DNA of 64,000 nucleotides from Bacteroidetes bacterium 37-13 (GCA_001897535.1 MKTC01000023.1:1-64000), one strand, 5' to 3'; positions 38,208 to 49,128 are shown, counted from the stretch's first letter. Notes: generated by a model from the sequence alone, not told the origin. Numbers and translations: made by a program.

Positions 38208-38567
38208 CTATCTGAAGTAGGATAAATCTTTCTTTGGAGGGTCGTTATCTTTATCGTTTTGTGTTGGAGCATCATCATCATAATATTCCACATCAGGGTA
38301 GTCTAACAAACGGTAGCGGAAAATAAGGAACAAGCCACTTTCAATAACTAATGAAAGCGGTAAATATGGCAGCACTGCTTTTAATTTTTCCGGGTCGGTG
38401 AATGTGTCTTTCCCCAAAGCAAACATCAATACTATTACAAACATCATGCTCACCATAAAGTAGCTGCCAACAAATTTCCATACCCATTTATTGGGCGATA
38501 GTCCTTTAGCAACAGCTAATTGGTGTATTTTGTAACCAAAGAAAAACAACAATAATATAACTATCAT
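38208..38567 (-). CDS. hypothetical membrane protein
   Basis: about three hydrophobic segments, 119 aa. Confidence 0.55.
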   Translation of the reverse strand: MIVILLLFFFGYKIHQLAVAKGLSPNKWVWKFVGSYFMVSMMFVIVLMFALGKDTFTDPEKLKAVLPYLPLSLVIESGLFLIFRYRLLDYPDVEYYDDDAPTQNDKDNDPPKKDLSYFR

Positions 38568-38812
38568 AAAGTGAAATTCAGTAGTGTAAAATCAAAGACT
38601 ATGTGAAATAGAGGTTGGCTAAAGTAAAAATTTGAAACTACATCTCCAATGCAATTTTTATGCAACTCGGTTTTATTGTGAAGTATTATCAAATTGCTTT
38701 TTGAATCTTCTTGAATTTTACAAAATAAGCCGAAGGATTTTTATTACCATTTTTAAACTTGGGCAATTCGTTAATTACTCTACTTTCGCGCCTCGTATAA
38801 ATACGGATATTT

Positions 38813-39913
38813 ATGAGTTCTTTTTCAACAACGGAAGTAAAGCCAAATTCAACACAAAGTTTATTGGCAATGGCAGAAAATCTGCAACACGAGCAAATTG
38901 TTTATTTCAACGATGAAGAAACCGGATTAAAAGGTTTTATCGGTATTCACAATACAGTTTTAGGCCCATCTTTGGGCGGCTGCCGCATTTGGAATTATAC
39001 CGATATTGATTCTGCGTTATTAGATGTAATTAGGCTAAGCCGAGGAATGACATTTAAGTCTTCTATCAGCGGTATCAATTTAGGTGGCGGAAAATCAGTT
39101 ATCATCAACAACAATCCTGCACAACGAACCGAAAAGTTTTGGCGCAAATTTGCTGAGTATGTAGAAAGTTTAGGCGGAAGATATATTGCAGCAGAAGATG
39201 TGGGAACTTCTACCAAAGAGGTTTCATATATGATGGAAGTTACCAAACACGTGAGTGGCAAACCTGTTGAGCAAGGCGGTGCGGGCGATCCATCACCATT
39301 TACGGCTCATGGCGTTTATTTAGGTATAAAAGCCTCAGCTAAGAAAGCTTATGGAAACGAAGATTTGAACGGTAGAAAAGTGGTTATTCAAGGTGTTGGA
39401 CACGTTGGCTATTACTTATCGGAAATGCTGGCAAAAGAAGGTGCAAAATTATTTGTTGCCGATTTGAATAAGTCGCTTGTGAAACGTGCAGTTGAAAATT
39501 TGAATGCAACCGAAATTGGCATAAATGAAGTTTACTCTTTTGATGCTGATATTTACGCACCTTGTGCTTTAGGCGCAACGCTAAATGAAAACACAATTCC
39601 ACAATTGAAATGTGCTATTGTAGCCGGCTCTGCCAATAATCAATTGGCAAATGAAAAAGTTGATGGTGATAGTTTATTTAAAAAGGGCATTGTTTATGCT
39701 CCGGATTTCTTGATAAATGCCGGTGGCGTAATCAATTGCTATCAAGAAATAATTGGCTACAACCGCGATAAGGCAATGGAAAAGGTAGATGCTATTTATG
39801 AGCAAACACTCAATATTTTTAAACTGAGCGAGACAGAAAAAATTTCTACACACAGCGCAGCAGAAAAAATTGCACTTAAACGAATTGAAGATACAAAAGC
39901 TAAAAAGAAGTAG
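38813..39913 (+). CDS. Glu/Leu/Phe/Val dehydrogenase (leucine dehydrogenase-like)
   Basis: SLGGCRIWNY; GMTFKSSISGINLGGGKSVI; GVGHVGYYLSEMLAKEGA. Confidence 0.95.
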   Translation: MSSFSTTEVKPNSTQSLLAMAENLQHEQIVYFNDEETGLKGFIGIHNTVLGPSLGGCRIWNYTDIDSALLDVIRLSRGMTFKSSISGINLGGGKSVIINNNPAQRTEKFWRKFAEYVESLGGRYIAAEDVGTSTKEVSYMMEVTKHVSGKPVEQGGAGDPSPFTAHGVYLGIKASAKKAYGNEDLNGRKVVIQGVGHVGYYLSEMLAKEGAKLFVADLNKSLVKRAVENLNATEIGINEVYSFDADIYAPCALGATLNENTIPQLKCAIVAGSANNQLANEKVDGDSLFKKGIVYAPDFLINAGGVINCYQEIIGYNRDKAMEKVDAIYEQTLNIFKLSETEKISTHSAAEKIALKRIEDTKAKKK

Positions 39914-39916
39914 TAA

Positions 39917-40858
39917 ATGTTAGGAAGAAGAAACCTCAGAATTAAAGTAATGCAAACACTTTACGTGCGCGAACTGCACGATGAAGAGAGTTTGAAATTT
40001 TTAGAAGGACAGTTGAAAAATAACCTTCACAGAAGTAATATGTTGTATCTCACCATGATTCAATATATTATAGAAGTGTGCCTTTATGTGTTGGAAGATA
40101 AAAACAGAAGGCTTGCCAAGTTTTTAAAAACACAAGAGGATTTAGCACTCAATACTATTTTAGCCCGTAATAAAGTTGTAGAAGCTTTGCGCGCAGACGA
40201 AACCTTGCAACTATATTTTAAGCAAGAAAAAGTAAGCCAATATATTGATGCGGATATCATTCGCCAGTTATATATCGAAGTAACCGAAAAACAACGCTAC
40301 AAAGAATACTTTAAGTTAGAAGAAACTACAATTGAAGCAGATGTTGATATTTTGGCATACATCATAAAACAAGTGCTTACTAAAAATAAAACCTTAGATA
40401 AGCATTTAGAAGAAACCTTTGTAAACATGGACGATGATAGCGGCACACTTTGGATGGTATTGCAAAAATACGTTGAAGGTTTTGTGAAAAGCGGTACTGC
40501 ACCTTTTTCTGATGCCATTAGTTATTGGGAAAAAGAACATCCTTTTGCATTGGAACTTTTGCGCAAAACATACCAACACAACGAAGAAATTACAGAAGTA
40601 GTTCGTCCATTTCTTAAAAACTGGGAGTTAGAAAGAGTAGCCGTGATGGATTTGCTTATACTTAAACTCGCTATGTGCGAATTGCTTTATATGCCAACTA
40701 TTCCTGTAAAAGTTACCATAAACGAATACATTGATATTTCTAAGTTTTACAGCACTCCAAAGAGTAAAGACTTTGTGAATGGCGTATTAGATAAAGCTAA
40801 AAATCAGCTAATGGATGAAGGTTTAATTAAAAAACAGGGAAGGGGATTGGTTGAGTAA
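39917..40858 (+). CDS. nusB: transcription antitermination factor NusB
   Basis: MLGRRNLRIKVMQTLYV...; C-terminal WELERVAVMDLLILKLAMCELLYMPTIPVKVTINEYIDISKFYSTPKSKDFVNGVLDK. Confidence 0.94.
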   Translation: MLGRRNLRIKVMQTLYVRELHDEESLKFLEGQLKNNLHRSNMLYLTMIQYIIEVCLYVLEDKNRRLAKFLKTQEDLALNTILARNKVVEALRADETLQLYFKQEKVSQYIDADIIRQLYIEVTEKQRYKEYFKLEETTIEADVDILAYIIKQVLTKNKTLDKHLEETFVNMDDDSGTLWMVLQKYVEGFVKSGTAPFSDAISYWEKEHPFALELLRKTYQHNEEITEVVRPFLKNWELERVAVMDLLILKLAMCELLYMPTIPVKVTINEYIDISKFYSTPKSKDFVNGVLDKAKNQLMDEGLIKKQGRGLVE

Positions 40859-40951
40859 TTTTAAGAAATGCAATACTTTAAAATTCTACTTTCGCATTTC
40901 GATTTTTTTTAAAACAGATAAAGTATTAGGACTTTAGAAAATATTTTAGGA

Positions 40952-41395
40952 ATGAAAAAAGTAACATTAGCTGTTGCACTATTAGTAGTTCTTTTGGCAA
41001 CCGAATCTTGCAGAAGAAAAGGTGATGAAAAATTGCGCAACGGAGGATTAACCACAGAAATGATTAAAGATTCTACCAAGGTGGAATTTGTAGAAACGCA
41101 ATTTGCATTCGACACAATTAAGCAAGGCGATAAAGTAGAACACACTTTTGTGCTGAAAAACGTGGGCGACAAAAACTTGTTTATCACAAACGCATTTGGA
41201 AGTTGCGGCTGCACAGTACCGGAATATCCAAAAGAGCCAATTCCTCCAGGAAAAACAGGCGAAGTAAAAGTTACTTTTAATTCTGCCGGAAAAGAAGGTG
41301 TGCAACAAAAAACGGTTACATTAACTATGAACACAGGCAAACGCAACGAATTGCTTTACTTAAATGGTTATATAAAAACCGATAAAAGCGAATAA
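40952..41395 (+). CDS. DUF1573 domain-containing lipoprotein
   Basis: lipobox-like LLATESC; FAFDTIKQGDKVEHTFVLKNVGDKNLFITNAFGSCGCTVPEYPKEPIPPG. Confidence 0.92.
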   Translation: MKKVTLAVALLVVLLATESCRRKGDEKLRNGGLTTEMIKDSTKVEFVETQFAFDTIKQGDKVEHTFVLKNVGDKNLFITNAFGSCGCTVPEYPKEPIPPGKTGEVKVTFNSAGKEGVQQKTVTLTMNTGKRNELLYLNGYIKTDKSE

Positions 41396-41444
41396 AAATT
41401 GTCTTTAAAAATTATCAGTAATATAAAATTCTCAAATTAAAATT

Positions 41445-41771
41445 ATGCAATTACTTCAAGCAGGAGGCGCTGGTTTCGACCCAATTATCTTAGTTATTTA
41501 CGGTGGATTGTTTATCGTTATCTACTTCTTTTTTATTCGCCCACAAACTAAAAAGGCGAAAGAGCAAAAAAGCTATATTGAGCAAATTCAAAAAGGTGAT
41601 AAAGTTGTTACCACAGGCGGCATTCACGGTAAAATTGTTCGTATAGACGATAACGCATTTTGGGTAGAAGTTGATAACAACGTAAAGTTGAAATTGGAGA
41701 AAAGTGCCATTTCTATGGAACTTTCAAAGCCTTTGAACCAGGCCACAACACCGGCAGAAAAGAAAGACTAA
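41445..41771 (+). CDS. yajC: preprotein translocase subunit YajC
   Basis: FFIRPQTKKAKEQKSYIEQIQKGDKVVTTGGIHGKIV. Confidence 0.96.
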   Translation: MQLLQAGGAGFDPIILVIYGGLFIVIYFFFIRPQTKKAKEQKSYIEQIQKGDKVVTTGGIHGKIVRIDDNAFWVEVDNNVKLKLEKSAISMELSKPLNQATTPAEKKD

Positions 41772-41774
41772 TTT

Positions 41775-42371
41775 ATGCTTCGAGTAGGCATTACCGGAGG
41801 AATTGGCAGTGGCAAAACCACCGCTTGTAAATTATTTGAAAAATTAGGCGTGCCGGTTTATTATGCCGATAACCGCGCAAAAGAATTGATGGTTGATGAT
41901 AAGCAACTGCGTCATTCAATTATCCAAAATTTTGGTGCCGAATCTTATTTAGAAGATGGCTCATTGAACCGACTTTATTTATCATCAGTAGTCTTTAGTG
42001 AGGAGAAAAAATTAGAACTTCTAAACTCATTGGTGCATCCGGTAGTTGCAGCCGATAGCGAATCGTGGAATAGCATTTTGGAACGGAAAAACTTTGCGTA
42101 TTCACTTCGCGAAGCAGCACTGCTGATAGAAACCGGCAGCTACAAACTTTTAGATAAACTTATAGTAGTAACTGCTCCCGAAGAAGATAGAATAAAGCGT
42201 GTAATGTTGCGCGATGGCAGCTCAGAGCAGCAAGTTAAAAGTAGAATTAACGCACAAATGCCCGATTCGGAGAAACTGAAATTGGCAGATTTTATTATTG
42301 AAAACACCGACCTTATTTCTTTAGCGCAACAAGTAAAAGATATTCATGAAAGAATAATGAAACTTTTGTGA
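41775..42371 (+). CDS. coaE: dephospho-CoA kinase
   Basis: VGITGGIGSGKTTACKLFEKLGVPVYYAD. Confidence 0.96.
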   Translation: MLRVGITGGIGSGKTTACKLFEKLGVPVYYADNRAKELMVDDKQLRHSIIQNFGAESYLEDGSLNRLYLSSVVFSEEKKLELLNSLVHPVVAADSESWNSILERKNFAYSLREAALLIETGSYKLLDKLIVVTAPEEDRIKRVMLRDGSSEQQVKSRINAQMPDSEKLKLADFIIENTDLISLAQQVKDIHERIMKLL

Positions 42372-42402
42372 GAAACTATCGTATTAACTACATAAAACGA
42401 AT

Positions 42403-43206
42403 GTGGTTATGCGCAAAATATTTTTTACAGCAGCAATTCTTTTTATAGGTTGGAATGGCTTCGCAGCCCCAGAAGGCAAGCACGAGGAAGCATTTCACAA
42501 AGGCGAAGTTGAATTTTCAAACGGGCGCTACGAAGAAGCACTCAAATATTTCAACATGGCAATTTCTGAAACACAAGACCGCTATAAATATTTTTATATG
42601 CGCGCTTTGGCAAATAAGCAAATGGAATTAACCGATGATGCTATTGCCGATTTTTCGCGCGCCATTAGGCTTAAACCAACCACCGAAGCCATGTACGAAA
42701 GAGGTATTATGCTCTTTAATAATGGCGATATGGATGCAGCCAAAGGCGATTTTGAAGATGTGAAAATTGCAAAGGATAACTTCAAGAATATTCAATACTA
42801 TTTAGGAGTAGTATACTACCGTGCCGGAGTTTATGAGCATGCTCTAAAAGCTTTCAATCGCTATTTAAGTGCAACTGGTGGCGATGGCGACACTTACTAC
42901 TACAAAGGCTTAGTAAACGCAAGCATCAAGCACTACGAAGATGCAATTTCAGACTTGAATAAAGCATTGCCTTACAAGAAAAATAACCTGCTTATTTATG
43001 TAAAGTTGTATGAGTTATACATTCAAACCAACCAGCCCGAGAAAGCAGTAGAAAGTATTTCGGCAATGATTGACCTTTCTCCACAAAACAAAAGAAGCGA
43101 ATTGTATATGGAAAGAAGCTTGCTTTACGGTCAGTTAGGAAACATTGAACTTTCAAACAGCGACCGTTTGAAATCGAGAGAGGCTGCGGCATCTATCTTT
43201 AATTAA
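42403..43206 (+). CDS. TPR repeat protein (secreted)
   Basis: signal-like N-terminus; repeated TPR units (GRYEEALKYFNMAI, GVYEHALKAFNRYL, KHYEDAISDLNKAL). Confidence 0.85.
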   Translation: MVMRKIFFTAAILFIGWNGFAAPEGKHEEAFHKGEVEFSNGRYEEALKYFNMAISETQDRYKYFYMRALANKQMELTDDAIADFSRAIRLKPTTEAMYERGIMLFNNGDMDAAKGDFEDVKIAKDNFKNIQYYLGVVYYRAGVYEHALKAFNRYLSATGGDGDTYYYKGLVNASIKHYEDAISDLNKALPYKKNNLLIYVKLYELYIQTNQPEKAVESISAMIDLSPQNKRSELYMERSLLYGQLGNIELSNSDRLKSREAAASIFN

Positions 43207-43274
43207 CTTTTTAGAAACATATTTTTTTGAATGTGTAGCTTTTATAGCTGCACATTTTTATTTTCGCTGCTTCA

Positions 43275-44735
43275 ATGACAGCGCTTAAACTTTACAATAC
43301 ATTTTCGAGAGAAAAGGAAGATTTCAAACCGCTAAATCCACCTTTGGTGGGAATGTACGTTTGCGGTCCCACAGTTTACAATTCGGTGCATTTAGGCAAC
43401 TGCCGCACTTTTGTTTCGTTCGATATTTTGTTTCGCTACCTTTTGCATTTAGGCTATAAAGTTCGCTATGTGCGAAATATTACCGATGCCGGGCATTTGG
43501 AGAGCGATGCTGATGAAGGCGAAGATAAAATTGCAAAAAAAGCACGCTTGGAACAATTAGAGCCAATGGAAATTGTGCAGCGCTACACCATTGATTTTCA
43601 TAAGGTTTTAGACCAGTTTAATAACCTGCCGCCAAGTATTGAGCCAACTGCTACTGGGCACATTATGGAGCAGATTGAAATGACTGAAAAAATTCTGCAA
43701 AACGGCTATGCTTATGAAACCGATGATGCAATTTATTTTAATGTAGAAAAATTAGCAAAGCAATTTCCTTACGGAAAACTGAGTGGCAGAAACTTAGAAG
43801 ATTTATACAATAACACTCGTGAATTAGACGGACAAGAAGCTAAAAAAGGCAAACTTGATTTTGCGCTTTTAATTAAGGCAAAACCAACGCACATCATGCA
43901 ATGGAGTTCGCCTTGGGGAAGGATTTTTCCGGGTTGGCATTTGGAATGTAGCGCCATGAGTTCTAAATATTTAGGTGAAGAATTTGATATTCACGGTGGC
44001 GGAATGGATTTAGTTCCCACACACCATACCAACGAAATTGCGCAGAATGTTGCTTGCTGCGGCAAGTCTCCGGCTCGCTACTGGGTTCACACCAATATGC
44101 TTACGGTAAATGGACAAAAAATGAGTAAAAGCCTTGGCAATTCTTTCTTGCCGGCTGAACTTTTTTCAGGAAACCATAAGTTGTTGGAGAAAGGCTATTC
44201 GCCAATGAGCGTTCGCTTTTTTATGTTGCAAGCGCACTATCGCAGCACCTTAGATTTTAGTAATGAAGCATTGCAGGCAGCAGAAAAAGCTTTTGTACGT
44301 TTAATGGCGGCAGTTAAAATTCTTCCAAGTTTAAAAACAGGAGCAAGTACTTCTTCCAATATTTCAGCATTAAAAAATAGTGTTTACGAAGCGCTAAATG
44401 ACGACCTGAACACGCCTGTGGCTTTAGCGCATTTGTTTGATGGTGTGCGAATAATAAACACTGTAAACGATGGTAAAGAAACAATTACCGAAGAAGATAA
44501 ACAATTGCTAGTGAAGCTCTTTAATGAAATTATTTTTGATGTGTTTGGGTTAAAAGAAGAACTGCAAGAAAACAAAAACTTAGACGGTGTGATGAAAACG
44601 ATTTTAGAAATTAGAGCAGAAGCTAAAGCGAAGAAGGATTTTGTTACTGCCGATAAAATTAGAAACGAATTACTTGAAAATGGTATTCAAATTAAAGATG
44701 GGAAAGAAGGTGCAACATGGAGTTTTACGCTTTAA
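43275..44735 (+). CDS. cysS: cysteine--tRNA ligase
   Basis: MYVCGPTVYNSVHLGNCRTFVSFDI; NGQKMSKSLGNS. Confidence 0.97.
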   Translation: MTALKLYNTFSREKEDFKPLNPPLVGMYVCGPTVYNSVHLGNCRTFVSFDILFRYLLHLGYKVRYVRNITDAGHLESDADEGEDKIAKKARLEQLEPMEIVQRYTIDFHKVLDQFNNLPPSIEPTATGHIMEQIEMTEKILQNGYAYETDDAIYFNVEKLAKQFPYGKLSGRNLEDLYNNTRELDGQEAKKGKLDFALLIKAKPTHIMQWSSPWGRIFPGWHLECSAMSSKYLGEEFDIHGGGMDLVPTHHTNEIAQNVACCGKSPARYWVHTNMLTVNGQKMSKSLGNSFLPAELFSGNHKLLEKGYSPMSVRFFMLQAHYRSTLDFSNEALQAAEKAFVRLMAAVKILPSLKTGASTSSNISALKNSVYEALNDDLNTPVALAHLFDGVRIINTVNDGKETITEEDKQLLVKLFNEIIFDVFGLKEELQENKNLDGVMKTILEIRAEAKAKKDFVTADKIRNELLENGIQIKDGKEGATWSFTL

Positions 44736-44769
44736 ATAAACATCTTGGTTTAATTTTTACTTTGTATAA

Positions 44770-46329
44770 TTGCCCGTTCAATTAGATATGCTACAATATA
44801 TACTCAAAAGGATATTTTATTTTATCCCTACTTTTTTCATCATATCGCTGTTTACTTTTTTATTAAGTCAAATGGCACCGGGCGATCCTGTGGAACTTAA
44901 GCTGCAAGGCGGCTTGGGCGGAGGCAACAGCGGCCAATCAAGCGAAAAAATTGCTACTGAAAAAGCTTATTTGGATTTAAGTCAAAAGTTGGGCAGAAAT
45001 CTTCCTGCTTTTTATTTCAGCGTAACTTCAAGTTCTTATCCTGATACGCTGTATAAAATTTTCAAAAAAGACCAACGCGAAAACTTAGAAAAGCTGATTG
45101 AACAATACGGCAATTGGAATGAAATAAGCAACTATTTCTATTCAGCCAAAAAGTTGGAATTGGCACTTTACGACCGCAAACCCGATAATATAGACACAAC
45201 AATTTTTGAGCGATCCAGAGCTATTCGCGAAGGTTGCAATAGTTTGTACAGAAGTTATGATGACAGAGATATTACTTTCACTTTAAGCAATATTAAAAAA
45301 GCAGCAGTTTCAGAAATTAGTGTTTTAGATTCGGCAACAGGCCAGGTTTCTAAATACAATAGTTTAGCAGATGTAATTCCATTGGTGAATGAGGTGGAAA
45401 GCAATTATTCACTAATGAAAAGTAAAGCCAATAAAACTGCAAAATTTATTCCTGCATTTTACTGGTACGGAAAGAATAACCAATATCACAGATGGTTATT
45501 TGGCGATGTGCCTTGGTTTGGTGAAAACACAGACCCGACAAAGGTTTCAAAAGGATTTTTTAGAGGTGATTTTGGTAATTCATATTTAGATGGAAGACCT
45601 GTGGTTTCAATTTTAGGCGATGCTTTAAAATGGACTTTATTGCTGAATCTGATTGCGTTTTTTATTGCTTACGCAGTGTCAATTCCAATGGGCGTTTCGT
45701 TGGCAGTAAAAAAAGACAGCACTTACGATAGAGTTGTAACTGCAATCAATTTTGTGCTGTATTCATTGCCAACATTCTGGATAGCAACCTTGCTTATTAC
45801 TTTCTTCACCAGCGATTATTATGCCGATTGGATGGATATTTTCCCTACGCACGGTGTAGGAAAAGTAGGCGACAACTTTACATTTTGGGAGCAATTTACA
45901 GATAGAAGTTATCACTTTATTTTGCCGATTTTCTGTATGGTTTATGGCTCTTTTGCTTATATCTCGCGCCAAATGCGCGGTGGTATGCTCACCGTATTGC
46001 GCCAAGATTATATCCGCACAGCATTCGCCAAAGGTTTGGATCCAAACAAAGTTTATTGGAAACACGCTTTCCGCAATTCTTTAATTCCTATTATCACCAT
46101 GTTTGCAAGTTTTCTTCCTGCTATGATAAGCGGCTCGGTAATTATTGAATACATTTTCACTATTCCTGGCATGGGTCGCATAAGCTTTGAAAGTGTGGTG
46201 GCGCGTAACTTCCCTGTGTTGTTTACCTTGCTGATGTTCTCTGCCATTCTTACCATGATTGGCAATTTGCTCAGCGATATTTTATATGGTGTAATTGACC
46301 CAAGAATTTCATTTACTAAAAAGAAATAA
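44770..46329 (+). CDS. peptide-type ABC transporter permease (OppB/DppB-like) with large periplasmic insert
   Basis: N-terminal LKRIFYFIPTFFIISLFTFLLSQMAPGDPVELKLQGG, C-terminal RTAFAKGLDPNKVYWKHAFRNSLIPIITMF. Confidence 0.9.
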   Translation: MPVQLDMLQYILKRIFYFIPTFFIISLFTFLLSQMAPGDPVELKLQGGLGGGNSGQSSEKIATEKAYLDLSQKLGRNLPAFYFSVTSSSYPDTLYKIFKKDQRENLEKLIEQYGNWNEISNYFYSAKKLELALYDRKPDNIDTTIFERSRAIREGCNSLYRSYDDRDITFTLSNIKKAAVSEISVLDSATGQVSKYNSLADVIPLVNEVESNYSLMKSKANKTAKFIPAFYWYGKNNQYHRWLFGDVPWFGENTDPTKVSKGFFRGDFGNSYLDGRPVVSILGDALKWTLLLNLIAFFIAYAVSIPMGVSLAVKKDSTYDRVVTAINFVLYSLPTFWIATLLITFFTSDYYADWMDIFPTHGVGKVGDNFTFWEQFTDRSYHFILPIFCMVYGSFAYISRQMRGGMLTVLRQDYIRTAFAKGLDPNKVYWKHAFRNSLIPIITMFASFLPAMISGSVIIEYIFTIPGMGRISFESVVARNFPVLFTLLMFSAILTMIGNLLSDILYGVIDPRISFTKKK

Positions 46330-46337
46330 GAATATAA

Positions 46338-47621
46338 ATGGCTGATAAATCAGGCGAAAGTTATTGGAATATCGTTAAACGCCAGTTTAGGAAAAACAAG
46401 TTGGCAATGCTCTCCATGCGGGTGTTGTATGTACTTTTGTTTATTGGCTTAATGGCTGACTTTTTAGCAAATGAAAAACCTTTGGTGTGCAAGATGAACG
46501 GGAATACTTATTTCCCAATTTTTCGCCAATACATGGTAGATTGGGGTTTAGGCGCATGGCAAAAGGAGTTTAGAAATAATGATTGGATGAGCATGGAATA
46601 TGATTTTGCAATATTCCCTCCGGTGCCATATTCGCCAACTACTATTGATATTGAAAATGGCGATTATGCAAGCCCAACAGGCGAACAAGATGTGAAATCG
46701 TGGCGTTGGCGACATCAACTCGGAACTGACCAAATTGGTCGCGATGTGCTTTCAGGATTGATTCACGGCACGCGAATTGCCATGTTGGTTGGTGTGGTGA
46801 GTATGTCTATTGCAACGATTATCGGTATTCTCTTAGGTTCAATTGCCGGTTATTTTGGAGATAATAGATTGCAAATCACCAGAGTGCAACTCTTCTTAAA
46901 CATTGTCTTTATTTTCTTCGCTTGGTTCTACGCTTTCAGTGTTCGCAGTTATGCTATGGAACAAGCGCTGGCTGATAGTTTCGGCAGTTTTACATTGCAG
47001 TTTCTATGGTCAATTTTATTGTTCTTCTTAATTATGATTATTCCAAATGTATTGGCTAAACCATTAAAAAATATAAAGTATTTAGGTGGAAAAATTACGG
47101 TGCCAATAGATATTATTATTTCACGCGCTATTGAAGTGGTTATTTCAATTCCAACTTTGCTTTTAATACTTTCAATAACTGCCATCGTGAAGAAACCTTC
47201 AATTATGCTTATCATGGTAATAATAGGTTTAACCGGCTGGACAGGCATTGCAAGCTATATACGTGCAGAACTGTTGCGTATTCGCAGTTTAGAGTATATT
47301 GAAGCTGCACAAGCATTAGGCTTTAGCGAATGGAGAATAATTTTAAAACACGCCATTCCAAATGCACTCACGCCCGTGCTAATTGCCATAGCTTTTGGTG
47401 TGGCAGGAGCAATTTTGGTAGAAAGTTCACTTTCCTTTTTAGGAATTGGTGTGCAGGCAGAAGTTATTACTTGGGGAAAACTATTAAGTACGGCACGCGA
47501 AAACTCTGCTGCCTGGTGGTTAGCTGTTTTTCCGGGCTTGGCAATTTTTATTACAGTAACTATTTTTAATTTATTGGGCGAAGGTTTAACCGATGCCATG
47601 GATCCAAGATTGAAACAATAA
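46338..47621 (+). CDS. peptide-type ABC transporter permease (OppC/DppC-like)
   Basis: GTDQIGRDVLSGLIHGTRIAMLVGVVSM; EAAQALGFSEWRIILKHAIPNALTPVL. Confidence 0.92.
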   Translation: MADKSGESYWNIVKRQFRKNKLAMLSMRVLYVLLFIGLMADFLANEKPLVCKMNGNTYFPIFRQYMVDWGLGAWQKEFRNNDWMSMEYDFAIFPPVPYSPTTIDIENGDYASPTGEQDVKSWRWRHQLGTDQIGRDVLSGLIHGTRIAMLVGVVSMSIATIIGILLGSIAGYFGDNRLQITRVQLFLNIVFIFFAWFYAFSVRSYAMEQALADSFGSFTLQFLWSILLFFLIMIIPNVLAKPLKNIKYLGGKITVPIDIIISRAIEVVISIPTLLLILSITAIVKKPSIMLIMVIIGLTGWTGIASYIRAELLRIRSLEYIEAAQALGFSEWRIILKHAIPNALTPVLIAIAFGVAGAILVESSLSFLGIGVQAEVITWGKLLSTARENSAAWWLAVFPGLAIFITVTIFNLLGEGLTDAMDPRLKQ

Positions 47622-47696
47622 GTACTTTTCAACCCAATTTTCACTTTGAAGTGGACGCTCAAATGTGAAATTGTGTAGTTAAATTTGAAAAGCAAA

Positions 47697-48644
47697 ATGA
47701 CAAACGAAACAATTTTAATTACCGGTGCTTGCGGACAATTAGGCACCGAGTTGGCAGAAGCACTACGCAAAATTCATAAGCGTGTGATAGCAACCGATTT
47801 AAAGGAAGCAGTTCCCGCTTTGGGCGATACAGAATTTAGAAAATTAGATGTGTTGCAACCCCAAGAGTTAGCTAATTTAATACGGAGCGAAAATGTAACG
47901 CAGGTATATCATTTAGCCGCCATACTCTCTGCCACAGGCGAGCAGAAGCCAGATTTGGCTTGGAATATCAATACCAATGGCTTGCGCAATGTATTGGAAG
48001 TTTGCACAAACCTAAAAGTGAAAAGAGTATTTTTTCCATCATCAATTGCTGTTTTTGGAAATTCTACTCCAAATATCAATACACCACAATACACAGCCAT
48101 TGAGCCAAATACTGTGTATGGAATTACCAAACAAGCAGGAGAGCAGTGGTGCCAATGGTATTTTAAAAATAAAGGCTTAGATGTGCGTAGTGTGCGCTAT
48201 CCGGGTTTAATAAGTTACAAAACCCAAGCCGGTGGCGGAACTACCGATTATGCAGTAGAAATTTTTTATGATGCTGTGGCAGGCAATACTTACAAATGTT
48301 TCTTGAAAGAAGATACCGTGTTGCCAATGATGTATATGCCCGATGCGGTGAATGCTACATTGCAATTAATGGAAGCGCCAACTGAAAGTTTAAGCGTGCG
48401 CACTTCCTATAATTTAGCAGGCTTTAGTTTTGCCCCGAAAGATATTGTTGCAGAAATACAAAAACATTTACCTGAATTTAAAACAATATACGAGCCCGAT
48501 TTTCGCCAACAAATTGCAGAAAGTTGGCCACAAAGCATTGATGATACTTATGCCCAAAAGGACTGGAACTGGCAACCTAAATTTAATTTAGATAAAACAG
48601 TTGCCGATATGCTGCAACATATAAAAGTTCCTCACAGTATCTAA
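47697..48644 (+). CDS. NAD-dependent epimerase/dehydratase (L-threonine 3-dehydrogenase-like)
   Basis: ILITGACGQLGTELAEALR; YGITKQAGEQW. Confidence 0.88.
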   Translation: MTNETILITGACGQLGTELAEALRKIHKRVIATDLKEAVPALGDTEFRKLDVLQPQELANLIRSENVTQVYHLAAILSATGEQKPDLAWNINTNGLRNVLEVCTNLKVKRVFFPSSIAVFGNSTPNINTPQYTAIEPNTVYGITKQAGEQWCQWYFKNKGLDVRSVRYPGLISYKTQAGGGTTDYAVEIFYDAVAGNTYKCFLKEDTVLPMMYMPDAVNATLQLMEAPTESLSVRTSYNLAGFSFAPKDIVAEIQKHLPEFKTIYEPDFRQQIAESWPQSIDDTYAQKDWNWQPKFNLDKTVADMLQHIKVPHSI

Positions 48645-48646
48645 CA

Positions 48647-48687
48647 CATAAAAAAAGCCGCTACGATTAGCGGCTTTAGTTTTTTTA
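48647..48687. terminator. bidirectional intrinsic terminator
   Basis: A-tract, AAAGCCGCTA-CGAT-TAGCGGCTTT, T-tract; between convergent genes. Confidence 0.88.
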
Positions 48688-48700
48688 ATCCAGTTGCTTA

Positions 48701-48970
48701 CTATTTTACATTCACCCATTCGGTAGTAACTGTAATAGTAGAGCCGGGATTTTGTTCTTTGTATCTTGTTGGATACTGTTCGCATTGTTTTTGGGCTGCT
48801 TTGTAATAAGAACCGCTTTCGTTGTTGTCGTTACCACAAGATACATCGCCTGTACTTTTTTGTGTTAATGTTCCTTGAGATTGTGTAACAACACATTGTC
48901 CGCATTTTGAACAAGATTCGAGTGTGAAGAAAATTGCTAATGCACCAAAGCCGAATAATAATTTTTTCAT
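48701..48970 (-). CDS. hypothetical Cys-containing lipoprotein
   Basis: MKKLLFGFGALAIFFTLESCSKCGQC. Confidence 0.7.
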   Translation of the reverse strand: MKKLLFGFGALAIFFTLESCSKCGQCVVTQSQGTLTQKSTGDVSCGNDNNESGSYYKAAQKQCEQYPTRYKEQNPGSTITVTTEWVNVK

Positions 48971-49128
48971 AATTGGAAGTTTAAGTTAATGAATGTGAAA
49001 GTAAAATTAAATGCAATATTGGATTTTGCAATAGATTGTATAAAATATCTTTCAATTAAAAAAATTTTGAAGTTTAAACCAATGGCATACATTTGCAGTC
49101 ATTACTAACAAACAAATAAATTTAAACA

